The notes: generated from the letters alone by a model not told the origin. DNA of 64,000 nt from Paenibacillus macerans (GCF_900454495.1 NZ_UGSI01000001.1:1612001-1676000); one strand, 5' to 3'. Shown: positions 1 through 9,235, numbered from the stretch's first letter. Numbers and translations: made by a program.

Positions 1-475
1 TAAAGTATTTTTTTATTCTGCACGCCCACCGTTCATCGCTTTGCGCCTGCACTTCCGTACCAAGTACAAAAAACCATTCAAATAAAAGCGGATATGCTTT
101 CTCGGTTATACGAGGCACACCTCTATTGGGATGATCACATTCAAAAAAGGAAAGACCTGTTTGTATTCTCGGAGCAGACGGAAAGTAACCCTGGGTTTCG
201 GAAAGAGTTACGCTGTTCAGAAACTCGGGATGAAAACTAAAGGATTGTGCGGCAATGTTCTGCTTCTCAAGGACTTTCAGATCATCATCTTCAGCCAGGC
301 AAAGAACGCCGGGAGCGGCGATAACGATCGGGCGTTCGTTTAATATCCCGCTCATGCTTCCGGACGTAATGAAAATCAGAGTTAGACGTTCAGGATATGG
401 AAGATTGCTAAAATCCTCCACGGCGGCAAATTCGATGTTCACGGTACGGTTTTTGTATCGATCCATTTGCGGCAT
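1..475 (-). CDS. AraC-type regulator, N-terminal part (cut by window edge)
   Basis: An open frame of about 158 codons runs on the minus strand from an ATG to the left edge of the window without a stop. An AGGTGA ribosome site lies about 8 bases before the ATG. The protein starts MPQMDRYKNRTVNIEFAA and continues with a region rich in beta-strand-like segments (LTLIFITSGSMSGILNERP, VLCLAEDDDLKVLE), typical of the cupin-like sensor half of AraC/XylS regulators. The helix-turn-helix half would lie outside the window. Its target is unknown; it is divergent from the epoxide hydrolase. The family call is inferred from the style of the N-terminal domain only. Confidence 0.55.
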   Translation of the reverse strand, partial: MPQMDRYKNRTVNIEFAAVEDFSNLPYPERLTLIFITSGSMSGILNERPIVIAAPGVLCLAEDDDLKVLEKQNIAAQSFSFHPEFLNSVTLSETQGYFPSAPRIQTGLSFFECDHPNRGVPRITEKAYPLLFEWFFVLGTEVQAQSDERWACRIKKYF

Positions 476-574
476 AGCAGTCACCTATTATCAAATAGTA
501 TAGTTAGATGCTTCATTTATGCCAGTGTACCACACAATTTTGAGGGATATAATAACGATGTAACAACTAAGTCC

Positions 575-642
575 ATGCTTGGCGAAGCAAGTTTGTGCGA
601 AGTTGACTCAGGAAGTAAGGCTCACAAAACTTTTAGGAGGGG
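575..642 (+). repeat. Leader repeat copy 1 (before epoxide hydrolase)
   Basis: About 68 bases directly before the epoxide hydrolase are closely related to a stretch before the 1434-residue gene near 45.7 kb. Shared blocks include ACTCAGGAAGTAA and ACAAAACTTTTAGG, with scattered substitutions between. The copy ends in the ribosome-binding site of the gene. Both copies also stay open in the same reading frame (SGSKA..KTFR), so a longer protein start cannot be excluded from sequence alone. Confidence 0.6.
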
Positions 643-649
643 AATCTTG

Positions 650-1819
650 ATGGCTATCGAACGTTTTCATATTCAAGTCTCCGACGAAATCCTGGACGAT
701 CTAAAATACAGACTGCAGCACATCCGTTGGCCGGATGAACTTGAAAACCAGGGTTGGGAACGAGGTACGGAATTAAGTTACTTAAAATTGCTAGTTTCGT
801 ATTGGAGAGACCATTACGATTGGCGCGCCCAAGAATCCGAGCTGAACCGCTTTTCCCAGTTTCGCTGCAATATCGACGGGATCGACGTGCACTTCGTGCA
901 TGAGCGCGGGAAAGGACCTAACCCTTTGCCCCTGATTCTTACCCACGGATGGCCCGACAGTTACCTTCGTTACCGAAAAATTATCCCGCTGCTTACGGAT
1001 CCGGCCAGCCACGGCGGCAACCCTGAGGACGCTTTTGATGTGATTGTGCCTTCGATACCCGGATTCGGGTTCTCCAGCCGCCCTAAACACCCCGGCGTCA
1101 ACAATTTTCGTGTCGCCGAAATGTGGGCTAAGCTGATGACAGAAGAATTGGGCTACCAAAAATTTGCCGCCGCAGGCGGGGATATGGGCTCCGGCGTAAC
1201 AAGATACCTGGCAGCAAACCATCCTGAGTTGTTATACGGCATCCATCTCACCGATATCGGGATTATCAGAGATCTCATGGCTTCGCCCGATCAGGCCAAG
1301 CTTTCGGAAGAAGAACGGCAATACAAGAATAATGCGGCGGCATGGCTCTCTCAGGAAGGAGGCTACATGTCCATTCAATCGACACGCCCGCAAACGCTGG
1401 CTTATGGACTTTCCGACTCGCCCGCAGGTTTGGCCGGTTGGCTGCTAGAGAAATTCCGGGCATGGAGCGATTGTGACGGCGACCTAGCGCAAAAATTCAG
1501 CGAGGATGAACTCATCACGCATATTATGATTTATTGGGTGACGAACACAGTAGGATCGACAGCACATATGTACTATGAAAATGCGCATTCTTTGCCGCCA
1601 CTCGGCTACATCGGGGTTCCGACAGGCCTTGCCCTGTTCCGGGCAGATGTCTTGCTGCCGCCCAAAGCATGGGCAATGCGCCACCTGAATGTAACTCGCT
1701 GGACTTCGCTGCCCCGCGGCGGACATTTTACCGCTATGGAAGAACCGGAGCTTTTCGCCGATGACATTCGCGCATTTTACAGGGCTTATAGAACGCCGCA
1801 TCCCGAGGCTCAGGCCTAA
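650..1819 (+). CDS. Epoxide hydrolase (alpha/beta hydrolase, EHN type)
   Basis: The 389-residue protein matches the microsomal-type epoxide hydrolase family, which opens epoxides to diols with water. Residues 1-110 form the N-terminal EHN region. The oxyanion HGWP motif is at about 99-102, the nucleophile elbow GGDMGS puts the catalytic Asp at about 178, and a late GGHF supplies the base His near 359. The start follows TTTTAGGAGGGGAATCTTG, an excellent ribosome site; an in-frame extension upstream would begin inside a repeated leader and is less likely. The gene stands alone, ended by a strong hairpin, and is divergent from an AraC-type regulator. The physiological substrate cannot be told from sequence. 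Confidence 0.88.
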   Translation: MAIERFHIQVSDEILDDLKYRLQHIRWPDELENQGWERGTELSYLKLLVSYWRDHYDWRAQESELNRFSQFRCNIDGIDVHFVHERGKGPNPLPLILTHGWPDSYLRYRKIIPLLTDPASHGGNPEDAFDVIVPSIPGFGFSSRPKHPGVNNFRVAEMWAKLMTEELGYQKFAAAGGDMGSGVTRYLAANHPELLYGIHLTDIGIIRDLMASPDQAKLSEEERQYKNNAAAWLSQEGGYMSIQSTRPQTLAYGLSDSPAGLAGWLLEKFRAWSDCDGDLAQKFSEDELITHIMIYWVTNTVGSTAHMYYENAHSLPPLGYIGVPTGLALFRADVLLPPKAWAMRHLNVTRWTSLPRGGHFTAMEEPELFADDIRAFYRAYRTPHPEAQA

Positions 1820-1845
1820 AGACTAAAGAAGGAAGTCGAAGCTGT

Positions 1846-1892
1846 TTCAACACGAAAAGGCTAACCGCTTGGTTAACCTTTTTCGTGTTGAA
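1846..1892. terminator. Bidirectional terminator hairpin
   Basis: A near-perfect 20-bp stem (TTCAACACGAAAAGG... with its complement) separates the convergent epoxide hydrolase and dehydrogenase genes. A- and T-rich stem ends suit termination in both directions. Confidence 0.8.
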
Positions 1893-1937
1893 TGGTAATT
1901 GGATGCGGATTTGCATCTGGCCAATGAATTTCCCGGA

Positions 1938-2975
1938 TTATCCTTTATGGCTTACCCTAAAAATATCCTCTATAACATTCATGACTTTGCGAACTTCATG
2001 ATTTTTCACGATCGGTTCCGCGCCTTCGCGAACGACCTCATAAAAATTTTGATAAAACGGAACAAAATCCGCTTTAGGCTCCGGGAAGGCGATTTTTTCG
2101 GTGGCCTCTTCCGAAGGAGGCGCCATCGTTTTGGTGAGTCCCACACCCGCTTGGATCGGCGCCGGAGCCGGGACATCCTTGCGGCCGGTAGCGGCAATGA
2201 TCTCGCCGGACAAATCCCAATCGTCAATTTTTGCGGTTCCTTCCAGGCCTTTTACGTACCAGCGGGGGAGCTTGGTATAGTTGGTGGTGCCCACCTCAAC
2301 CAAAGCCTTTACGCCATTTTCAAAGGTAATGCAGCTCATAAATCCATCATCGACTTCATCGCCTAAGATATAGCTCAAATCCGCCTGCACGCTCTTAATC
2401 GGACTGTCTACCAGCCATAGCAGTTGATCCAGTAAATGGACCCCCCAATCCAACAGCATGCCGCCCCCATGTTTCCGCAAATGACGCCAGTCTCCCGGAA
2501 TGCCGTTGGCGCCTTGAACGCGAGATTCGATTTGGAATATATCCCCTATCGTCTTTTTTTGATACAGCTGCCGAATTATGAGAAAATCCGGGTCCCAACG
2601 GCGATTCTGGTGAACCATAAAGACGTTTCCGGTCGCTTCGGCAACCGCCAAAATCTCATCGAGTTCGCGGGTGTTCATCGCCACCGGCTTTTCGCAAACC
2701 ACATGCTTCCCCGCCCGTAAAGCTTTGATCGCTATTTCTTTATGAGAATCGTTGGGCGTTGCGATAAGTACGGCTTCGATGTTTCCGTCATTCAACACTT
2801 CTTCCAGGCTTTCATAAATCCGCAGGCCCTTGCCTTGGGATATTTGCTGTCTTTCTCCGGAAATATCATAGGTCCCCACGGCTTGAACTCGAGTACTTTC
2901 CGCAGGTATAAGATTGTGGGCATGGTAGGAACCCATGCCGCCATAGCCTATTACGGCAAAATTTATGATTGACAT
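1938..2975 (-). CDS. Gfo/Idh/MocA family NAD(P)-dependent dehydrogenase
   Basis: The protein of 345 residues has an N-terminal Rossmann fold with GYGGMGSYH at about 10-18 and the family EKPVA motif near 95-100, followed by the alpha/beta C-terminal domain with the usual DWGVHLLDQ substrate-pocket motif near 180. Members oxidise or reduce sugars, inositols and related polyols in the cytoplasm. The start chosen (MSIINFAVIGYGG) has AAAGGAG about 9 bases upstream; a longer start would overlap the preceding gene. It is the last gene of a three-gene operon with a TIM-barrel isomerase and a second Gfo/Idh dehydrogenase, which argues for stepwise catabolism of one cyclic or linear polyol. The substrate is unknown. 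Confidence 0.9.
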   Translation of the reverse strand: MSIINFAVIGYGGMGSYHAHNLIPAESTRVQAVGTYDISGERQQISQGKGLRIYESLEEVLNDGNIEAVLIATPNDSHKEIAIKALRAGKHVVCEKPVAMNTRELDEILAVAEATGNVFMVHQNRRWDPDFLIIRQLYQKKTIGDIFQIESRVQGANGIPGDWRHLRKHGGGMLLDWGVHLLDQLLWLVDSPIKSVQADLSYILGDEVDDGFMSCITFENGVKALVEVGTTNYTKLPRWYVKGLEGTAKIDDWDLSGEIIAATGRKDVPAPAPIQAGVGLTKTMAPPSEEATEKIAFPEPKADFVPFYQNFYEVVREGAEPIVKNHEVRKVMNVIEDIFRVSHKG

Positions 2976-2988
2976 CCTTCTTGCTCCT

Positions 2989-3957
2989 TTACGCCCACCA
3001 CATCGCCGAGGGTTGTTCATGAATCATGATCGATTTTAAGTTGGTAATGGCACGGCTCAATCCTTCGTCAATAGACATTATCGGATCTTCATGCTCAATA
3101 CTTAAGACATAATCATAGCCGTAAACGCGCAATGCGGAAATGATGTCCGACCATACCTTCAAGTCATGGCCGCAGCCTACGGAGCGGAAGGTCCATGCAC
3201 GGGTCTTTACATTGCCGTAGGGCTGCATATCCGTTAATCCGTACATATTGATGTTGTCTTGATCCAAATAGGTGTCTTTGGCGTGGAAATGGTGGATCGC
3301 GCCGGCCTCGCCAAGAATCTTGACGGCAGCCACCGGATCGATCCCCTGCCACCATAAGTGGCTTGGATCCAGGTTGCAGCCGATGGCTTTGCCGGTCGCT
3401 TCCCGCAATTTCAACATGGTATAAGGCGTATGGGCCAAGAAGCCGCCATGAAGCTCAATTCCGATCTTCACGCCAGCCGCTTCCGCTTCCGAATTAATTC
3501 CCTTCCAGTAAGGGATCAACTTTTGTTCCCATTGATAAGTATAGCTGTCCTCATATTCGGTTGGCCAAGGCAATACAGGCCAGTTCACTTGGGTGTCCGA
3601 TGCATTCCCGCCCGATACGCCGGAGAAACCATTTACAACCGGAACGTTCAGCAAGCTTGCCAATTTGATGGTTTTGCGCAGTAATTCATCCGCTTCCGCA
3701 GCCACTTCTTTTATCGGCGAAATCGGGTTATTATGGCAACTGAGCGCGGAAATTTCCAAGCCCTTGTCCGCCAATTTAGCCAGGTATTCTTTTCTTGCCT
3801 CGCTGCTTGCCAGCAATTGATCAATATCCAAATGAGCGTTGCCCGGAGAGCCGCCGGTACCGATTTCAACCGTTTGCAATCCTTTTTTGGCCACTTCCTC
3901 AATCATCTCTTCAAAGCTGAGATGGTTAAACAATGGGGTAAACACACCTAGTTTCAC
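2989..3957 (-). CDS. Sugar phosphate isomerase/epimerase (xylose isomerase-like TIM barrel)
   Basis: This 322-residue protein has the AP endonuclease 2/xylose-isomerase-like TIM-barrel pattern: MKLGVFTPLFNHLSFEEM at the start, then IELHGGF, GCNLDPSHLWWQG and HHFHAKD, whose Glu, Asp and His residues normally bind a divalent metal. IolE/IolH-like and keto-sugar epimerase families share this pattern. It lies between two Gfo/Idh/MocA dehydrogenase genes with gaps of about 30 and 13 bases, a common operon layout for inositol or rare sugar breakdown. The intracellular reaction is probably isomerisation, epimerisation or dehydration of the oxidised sugar; which one cannot be decided here. Confidence 0.88.
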   Translation of the reverse strand: MKLGVFTPLFNHLSFEEMIEEVAKKGLQTVEIGTGGSPGNAHLDIDQLLASSEARKEYLAKLADKGLEISALSCHNNPISPIKEVAAEADELLRKTIKLASLLNVPVVNGFSGVSGGNASDTQVNWPVLPWPTEYEDSYTYQWEQKLIPYWKGINSEAEAAGVKIGIELHGGFLAHTPYTMLKLREATGKAIGCNLDPSHLWWQGIDPVAAVKILGEAGAIHHFHAKDTYLDQDNINMYGLTDMQPYGNVKTRAWTFRSVGCGHDLKVWSDIISALRVYGYDYVLSIEHEDPIMSIDEGLSRAITNLKSIMIHEQPSAMWWA

Positions 3958-3987
3958 TTTCGATCACTCCTTTTATTTTTCACGTGC

Positions 3988-5061
3988 TTATAGATATACC
4001 GGCTCGCCGGTCTGCGAAGATTTATAGATCGCTTCTAAAATTTCCGTAACCACCAAGGCTTCCTCCGGTTTCACTACAGGTTCAGTATCATTGAGGATGG
4101 CACTTACCCAAGATTTCGCTTCAAGAATTTCCGGTTTCTCGCCCGCGCCGTCGTAGAAGTCGACGCCGCCCGTTTTTAGTTCAATTTTCTTCTCATACAG
4201 TAAGCTGTGGTCTTCGCCATTGATGGTCAAACCGTTGTTCATATCGGCGCCCGCTTTGGTGCCGCACAGGGTGGTTTTGGCTTCTTTCACATCCAAGCTA
4301 TTTAAGGCCCAGCTTGATTCCAGGAAGATCGTTGCGCCGTTTTCCATCACAACAAAACCGAAAGCGGAGTCTTCCACGGTGAATTTTTCCGGATCCCACG
4401 GTCCCCAAGCGTTGGCGGCATTGGGGGTTTGGGATAAGGCATGATAGGTTTTCCCAACCACGTATTTAGGCTTGTAATTGTTCATCATCCAGAGCGTCAG
4501 GTCTAAGGCGTGCGTGCCGATATCGATCAATGGACCTCCGCCTTGGGCTTCTTCATCCAGGAAAACGCCCCAAGTTGGCACCGCACGACGGCGAATCGCA
4601 TGGGCTTTTCCGAAATAAATCTCTCCCAATCCGCCCTCTTTGCAAATTTCATGCAAATATCTCGAATCGGTGCGGAAGCGGTTTTGATAACCGATCGTTA
4701 ATTTTTTGCCGGTACGCTTGGACGCTTCAATCATGCTTCTGGCTTCTTCGGAGGTTTTCGCCATCGGTTTCTCGCACATCACATGGCAGCCCGCTTCCAT
4801 GGCTGCAATGGATAATTCGGCATGCGAGGAGTTAGGGGTACAAACATGGATAACGTCCAAATCGGCACCCGCTAACATTTTCTTGTAATCATCAAAAACC
4901 TGCGCATCTTTGGTTCCGAATTTTTCTTTTGCTGCTTCTGCGCGTTCCACGATGATGTCGCAGAATGCCACCATTTCTACTTCTTCTACATTTGAAAGCG
5001 CAGGCATGTGCTTGCCATTTGCAATCCCGCCGCAGCCGATAATTCCTACTTTTAATGTCAT
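3988..5061 (-). CDS. Gfo/Idh/MocA family dehydrogenase, first gene of catabolic operon
   Basis: A 357-residue oxidoreductase with MTLKVGIIGCGGIANGKH at the start (Rossmann GxGGxA), CTPNSSHAE, CEKPMAKT and DIGTHALDLTLWMM as family landmarks. The start is set by TTCAGGAGG six bases before ATG; a longer open frame upstream lacks such a site. It differs clearly from the second dehydrogenase of the operon, so the two probably act on different steps or substrates. A candidate catabolite-repression (cre) box lies just upstream of its ribosome site, and an AraC regulator is encoded immediately upstream on the same strand after a terminator. Both point to inducible, CcpA-sensitive expression. Confidence 0.9.
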   Translation of the reverse strand: MTLKVGIIGCGGIANGKHMPALSNVEEVEMVAFCDIIVERAEAAKEKFGTKDAQVFDDYKKMLAGADLDVIHVCTPNSSHAELSIAAMEAGCHVMCEKPMAKTSEEARSMIEASKRTGKKLTIGYQNRFRTDSRYLHEICKEGGLGEIYFGKAHAIRRRAVPTWGVFLDEEAQGGGPLIDIGTHALDLTLWMMNNYKPKYVVGKTYHALSQTPNAANAWGPWDPEKFTVEDSAFGFVVMENGATIFLESSWALNSLDVKEAKTTLCGTKAGADMNNGLTINGEDHSLLYEKKIELKTGGVDFYDGAGEKPEILEAKSWVSAILNDTEPVVKPEEALVVTEILEAIYKSSQTGEPVYL

Positions 5062-5072
5062 AACCATCCTCC

Positions 5073-5086
5073 TGAAAACGTTTCTA
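5073..5086. promoter_or_regulatory. Candidate cre box (CcpA site)
   Basis: TGAAAACGTTTCTA matches the Bacillus cre consensus TGWAARCGYTWNCW at 13 of 14 positions. It lies immediately before the ribosome site of the dehydrogenase operon, a position used for CcpA repression of catabolic operons. It was found by eye, so chance matches are possible. Confidence 0.45.
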
Positions 5087-5183
5087 TTTGTCGAGTTCAT
5101 TATAGCCAAATCCGAAACTTCTTTCTTCCCGCTTTTCCCGCAAAAAACTCCCGAATATTGCGCCTTCATCGAGAACTAAAAAA

Positions 5184-5215
5184 GGGCTTTAAACAAGAAC
5201 TCCTTGTCCAAGCCC
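5184..5215 (-). terminator. Intrinsic terminator of AraC gene
   Basis: On the minus strand a stem GGGCTT..ACAAG / CTTGT..AAGCCC is followed by TTTTTTAG, eight bases after the AraC stop codon. This isolates the regulator from the dehydrogenase operon downstream. Confidence 0.8.
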
Positions 5216-5222
5216 ATTTTGC

Positions 5223-6089
5223 TTAATGGTTATTCAAATTCTTCCGGTATTGCAGCGGCGATTGTCCAACCGCCTCCTTAAAAACATGATGGAATGTTTT
5301 CACGCTGGCAAATCCGGCCTTTTCCGCAACTTCAACCATCGGTATCTTTTCGTTCGCTAAAATAAACTTGGCTTGATTAATACGGTATTCCGTCAAGAAC
5401 TGCATAAACGTTTGTCCTGTATTGGTTTTGAAGAAACGGGTAAAGTAGTAAGGGCTGAAGCCCACAAATTTGGCAACATCCTCCAGCGCAATGACTTCCC
5501 GGTATCGATCTTCCACGTATTCGAATACTTGATTGAGCAGATCTAAAGTTTCTTTATGTTGAATGGCAGATCGTTTGGTCGGCGCTTTTCTTTCTTTGCG
5601 CCGCGGCAAATACAAGTAGAATTCCCCAATCAATTGATACAGATAACCTAGTGTCAAATAATTCATGCCAGCGGGTTTACTCTGTTCGATCCCATAAAGA
5701 TGAACCAACAGCTCCGTGGCCTTCCGAGCCAGCGTCTTAGGCCAATTGCGGCTATGCCGTTCCCCGGATTCAAACAGACTTAACAAAGAGTCTTCGGAAG
5801 TCCGCAAAATTTTCTCGTCAAACAGCTTCAGGTTAAACTGGAAGACATAGCGTTCACTATCCGGGGAAGCCAGGAAATAATGCGCTTCTCCGCTTGGGAA
5901 GAAGAAGATTTCCCCTTCCTCCAGTTGAACGATATCTTCATTAATGCCGATGTTGACCTTGCCTTTTCGGGAATAGATGATTTCAATTTCTTTATGCCAA
6001 TGAGGATACACGATAGTCATGCCGTCGTTTAGGAACGCTCTGAACGGGATTGAATCCTCGAACTCCGGAAATTCCAGATAATAACTCAT
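5223..6089 (-). CDS. AraC family regulator of the dehydrogenase operon
   Basis: The protein of about 288 residues has an N-terminal cupin sensor (HWHKEIEIIYSRKGKVNI, then FFFPSGEAHYF) and a C-terminal double helix-turn-helix (about 190-285) with VAKFVGFSPYYFTRFFK and VAEKAGFASVKTFHHVFK, ending SPLQYRKN. Such proteins bind a sugar ligand and activate adjacent operons. It is transcribed just ahead of the Gfo/Idh operon with its own terminator, so it is the likely local regulator. A TTG codon two positions upstream of the chosen ATG has the better ribosome spacing (GGGAGTCAA) and may be the true start. Confidence 0.88.
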   Translation of the reverse strand: MSYYLEFPEFEDSIPFRAFLNDGMTIVYPHWHKEIEIIYSRKGKVNIGINEDIVQLEEGEIFFFPSGEAHYFLASPDSERYVFQFNLKLFDEKILRTSEDSLLSLFESGERHSRNWPKTLARKATELLVHLYGIEQSKPAGMNYLTLGYLYQLIGEFYLYLPRRKERKAPTKRSAIQHKETLDLLNQVFEYVEDRYREVIALEDVAKFVGFSPYYFTRFFKTNTGQTFMQFLTEYRINQAKFILANEKIPMVEVAEKAGFASVKTFHHVFKEAVGQSPLQYRKNLNNH

Positions 6090-6184
6090 AACCAATTGAC
6101 TCCCTATATGTCGGATAAGCTGCCGCCCCTATTATCATAACGGGAAAATCGAATAAATGCAGCAGCGGAGTCTTTAACGGATTT

Positions 6185-8491
6185 TCACTGCGCATTTACC
6201 ACATTGACGATGCTCGTTTTTTTCACTTTTTTGGCCGGTGAGATCACCGCCGCAAACGTCGTAAGAGTTGCCGCTAAAATGGTGACCGCCAAAACCGTGA
6301 TCGGCGGCTGCCAAGGATCGCCCCAGTTGGAGGTGATCATCAGCCCGAAAAAGAAACGATGCAGCAGCAATCCCAAAACACCGCCTGTCAGACTGCCCGA
6401 TATCGCATAAGCGGCGGATTCGGCCGCAACCATCCTTTTCAGCTGCTTGCCGGACATACCTACCGCACGCATCACGCCATAGTTGGCCATGCGGCTGGAA
6501 ACGCTGGCGTTTACCGTATTCAGGATGTTAATCAGCGCAACCAGCGCAATCACTATCAAGAATCCGTAAACGAATACCGCCATGGCGTAATAGGCCGCGC
6601 GGGTTTCGCGGTTGGCCTGCTGCTTATCGAGCAGCCGCATTTGCGGCGTGATCAGGCTTCTGACCTGCTCGGAAATATCTGCATCGACCTGCATATCGAT
6701 AATGGTGTAGTCCGAGATGCCGGTCAGCGCAGTAAAGGTAGCTTCGGAGCAAATGATCATCGATTCGCCTTTCGCTGCCACAAACGGCGTGTCGGAGAGG
6801 ATCCCGGCAACCTGCACCTCATAAGCTCCACTGGGCAGCTGAAGGGTGATCGTGTCCCCTACCTTCCATTTCAACTCTTCCGAGTAACTGACGAACACCC
6901 CGTTGCCGTTTTGCACCTCACCCCTGCTGCCGGAAATCAGCTTGTCTTCTGCCCATTTAAATTGCGGGTCGTCATACGAAATCAACGTGGCCGTATTGTC
7001 GCCCTGCTTCTGGCTAGGCGGAATATCACGGTACACCATCCGTCCATATATATTTTTGATATGCGGAAGCGCCTTGACTTCTTCCATCAGGGTACGGTCA
7101 AGCAAGATGGAATCCTTCACGCCCACAATGGAAAGATCAGGCGCGTAAGGCTTCAAAGGCCGTAAAGCATGACCCATGAAGGCGATCAAAACCGAGAAAC
7201 ACAAGAACAGAACGATACTTAGCGCAAAAGAACCCGATATCAGCACCATACTCTTTTTATTGGAAAAAGCGTGCTGGAACCCCATCGCCGTATCCACGCG
7301 AAACCATTTGGTGTTCGCCGCTCGGTTGACGGGTTGATGATTCGCATGATTGATATTCCCGGTTACGGCCGCTTGCGGAGATACCTGCGCCGCCTTTTGG
7401 GCGGGCGACCTGGAAGCGAGCATGACCACTAAAAACCCGATCGCCGTACCGGCAGTCATAGCGGGCCAACTGACTTGAAACACCGGCATTTCCGGCAAGT
7501 ACTTATAATTCAAGGCATTCAGGGATAAAACCGCCGCCCACATCACGCAGCAACCGGCCAATAGCCCGATCGGAATCCCTTTTAGGCAATACAGCAGACC
7601 CTCTCGCCGGATATACCGTTTGATTTGCTTTTTCGTGGCGCCAAGACAACGCAGCAGGCCGAAAAATTGCGTCCGTTCCAGCACGCTCATGTTAAAGCTG
7701 CTGGCGATCATAAACGTAGCGGCCATCGTAATCAGAACAAAAAGAATTCCTGCCGTAAGGTAGAGATCGATCATCGCACTGTCGTCGCTTTGTCCCAGCA
7801 AGCCAAGCAGGATCAGGTTCGTGGAGACCTGTTGATCGCCCAGGCCATACTCCGCTTTGATCTCGGATAGCGCCCGGTTAATGTTCACATTGCTTTTAAA
7901 CTGGATAAAATAGTACTCCTTGGACGGTGGAAGCGCACGAATCCCCTTAGTTGACAGATACAGGCCGTGGGAGTCCGTCCCTTTCAAACTGGAGAAATTG
8001 TTGTACGTCCCGGTAATCTTATATTCCCGCTTCTGCCCGTCGCTCAAAGCAATATCTATCGTATCCCCAATGGACAGACCGAATTGCTCAAGGGCCGGCC
8101 GGTCCAGCAGAGCCTCCCGTTCGGAAGCCGGATAAGCTCCCTCTTGCACGACCAGATTCATCTGTTCGGCGATATCCTGTTCACCCCCAAGAATAGACAG
8201 CCTTTTTCCTTGAAAAACCGTATCCTCGGCCATCCCGATCCAACCCGCTACTTTCACATCGTTCCGGTTTGCGATTTGCCCGGCGGTGCTGTCCGATATC
8301 CCCGTAATCGCGGCGTGGTAATTCCCTTTTTGCCGGATGTTCTCGTTGATTTGCGCTTTCACGCTCATGTCGGCCATCCCGAAGACGGCCGCGACCAACA
8401 TCACCGAGATGGCGATGCAAACCACGGTAAGCCGGTTTTTCTGCTTATGGGCTTTGGCATATTCCGCAACCAGCCCCAGATAGCTTTTCAT
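6185..8491 (-). CDS. FtsX-type ABC transporter permease
   Basis: A 768-residue membrane protein with the MacB/LolE architecture: an early transmembrane helix (about 20-40), a large extracellular periplasmic-core-like domain, a cluster of three helices (about 245-370), then a second half with one helix near 420, another extracellular domain, and three final helices (645-755). Two FtsX-like modules are therefore fused in one chain. Its ATG overlaps the stop of the ATPase gene by four bases (ATGA), so the two are translationally coupled. With the kinase and response regulator it resembles Bacillota peptide- or bacitracin-sensing exporters, but substrate and direction of transport are inferred. 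Confidence 0.88.
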   Translation of the reverse strand: MKSYLGLVAEYAKAHKQKNRLTVVCIAISVMLVAAVFGMADMSVKAQINENIRQKGNYHAAITGISDSTAGQIANRNDVKVAGWIGMAEDTVFQGKRLSILGGEQDIAEQMNLVVQEGAYPASEREALLDRPALEQFGLSIGDTIDIALSDGQKREYKITGTYNNFSSLKGTDSHGLYLSTKGIRALPPSKEYYFIQFKSNVNINRALSEIKAEYGLGDQQVSTNLILLGLLGQSDDSAMIDLYLTAGILFVLITMAATFMIASSFNMSVLERTQFFGLLRCLGATKKQIKRYIRREGLLYCLKGIPIGLLAGCCVMWAAVLSLNALNYKYLPEMPVFQVSWPAMTAGTAIGFLVVMLASRSPAQKAAQVSPQAAVTGNINHANHQPVNRAANTKWFRVDTAMGFQHAFSNKKSMVLISGSFALSIVLFLCFSVLIAFMGHALRPLKPYAPDLSIVGVKDSILLDRTLMEEVKALPHIKNIYGRMVYRDIPPSQKQGDNTATLISYDDPQFKWAEDKLISGSRGEVQNGNGVFVSYSEELKWKVGDTITLQLPSGAYEVQVAGILSDTPFVAAKGESMIICSEATFTALTGISDYTIIDMQVDADISEQVRSLITPQMRLLDKQQANRETRAAYYAMAVFVYGFLIVIALVALINILNTVNASVSSRMANYGVMRAVGMSGKQLKRMVAAESAAYAISGSLTGGVLGLLLHRFFFGLMITSNWGDPWQPPITVLAVTILAATLTTFAAVISPAKKVKKTSIVNVVNAQ

Positions 8492-9171
8492 TCGGCATAC
8501 ACCCCTAAATCGGTAAGCACGCCGTCCGACACTTGCAGCACCCGATCCGCCGTCGCAGCCATGCTCCGGTTATGCGTAATCATGATAATCGTCTGCTGAT
8601 AGCGTTTGGACGCCGTTTTTAGCAGGGAAATGACTTCGCTGCTGTTTTTGCTGTCCAAATTGCCGGTAGGTTCGTCCGCGAGGATCAGCATGGGGCGGGT
8701 AACCAAGGCGCGGCCGATCGCCACGCGCTGTTGCTGGCCGCCGGATAACTGGCGGGGCAGATGCTTGCGCCGGTCCGTTAAGGACAAAACGGCCAGGATT
8801 TCCTCCACATACGCTTGATCCGTTTTTTTATAATCGAGCAGCAAGGGAAAGGTGATATTCTGCTCCACATTCAGTTCCGGGATCAGGTTAAACGCCTGAA
8901 AGATAAAGCCGATATTCCTGCGGCGGAAAATGGTCAGTTTTTCGTCCTGCATACGAAAAATATCGTTGCCGTCGATCCATACCGTGCCGGACGAGGGCGT
9001 ATCCAGGGCCCCGATCATGTTCAGCAGCGTACTCTTTCCGGAACCGGACTCCCCGACAACCGCAACAAACTCGCCTTTGGGCACGGTAAAACTTACATTT
9101 TTCAAAGCGTTCACGGCCGTTTCGCCGGTTCCATAGGTTTTGCATACGGAATTCACTTCAAGCAAATTCAA
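8488..9171 (-). CDS. ABC transporter ATP-binding protein (MacB/LolD-like)
   Basis: The protein has 227 residues, the usual size for the family. Walker A GESGSGKST is at about 40-48, the Q-loop FQAFNLIPEL near 90, the signature LSGGQQQRVAIGRAL near 142, and Walker B LILADEPTGNLD near 162. It powers the adjacent FtsX permease. The start appears to be TTG with AAAGGAG nine bases before it; no better ATG exists. It is encoded downstream of the histidine kinase by about 65 bases and overlaps the permease start. This set forms one regulatory and export operon. Confidence 0.92.
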   Translation of the reverse strand: MNLLEVNSVCKTYGTGETAVNALKNVSFTVPKGEFVAVVGESGSGKSTLLNMIGALDTPSSGTVWIDGNDIFRMQDEKLTIFRRRNIGFIFQAFNLIPELNVEQNITFPLLLDYKKTDQAYVEEILAVLSLTDRRKHLPRQLSGGQQQRVAIGRALVTRPMLILADEPTGNLDSKNSSEVISLLKTASKRYQQTIIMITHNRSMAATADRVLQVSDGVLTDLGVYAE

Positions 9172-9235
9172 ATTCGCTCACTCCTTTCTATCACGGAGTT
9201 TACTATCCGCGGCTTACGCTCCCATGAATTCCGGC

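Noticed and set aside
467..649. In-frame 61-codon N-terminal extension of the epoxide hydrolase
   Set aside because: It covers the intergenic region and a leader repeat; the ATG at 650 has a strong ribosome site and matches the family N-terminus.
1899..2366. Plus-strand open frame opposite the dehydrogenase gene
   Set aside because: Antisense shadow of a well-supported Gfo/Idh gene, no ribosome site, low-complexity Arg/Phe-rich protein.
6359..7165. 268-codon plus-strand frame opposite the ABC permease
   Set aside because: Antisense shadow; the minus strand has a complete FtsX-type permease.
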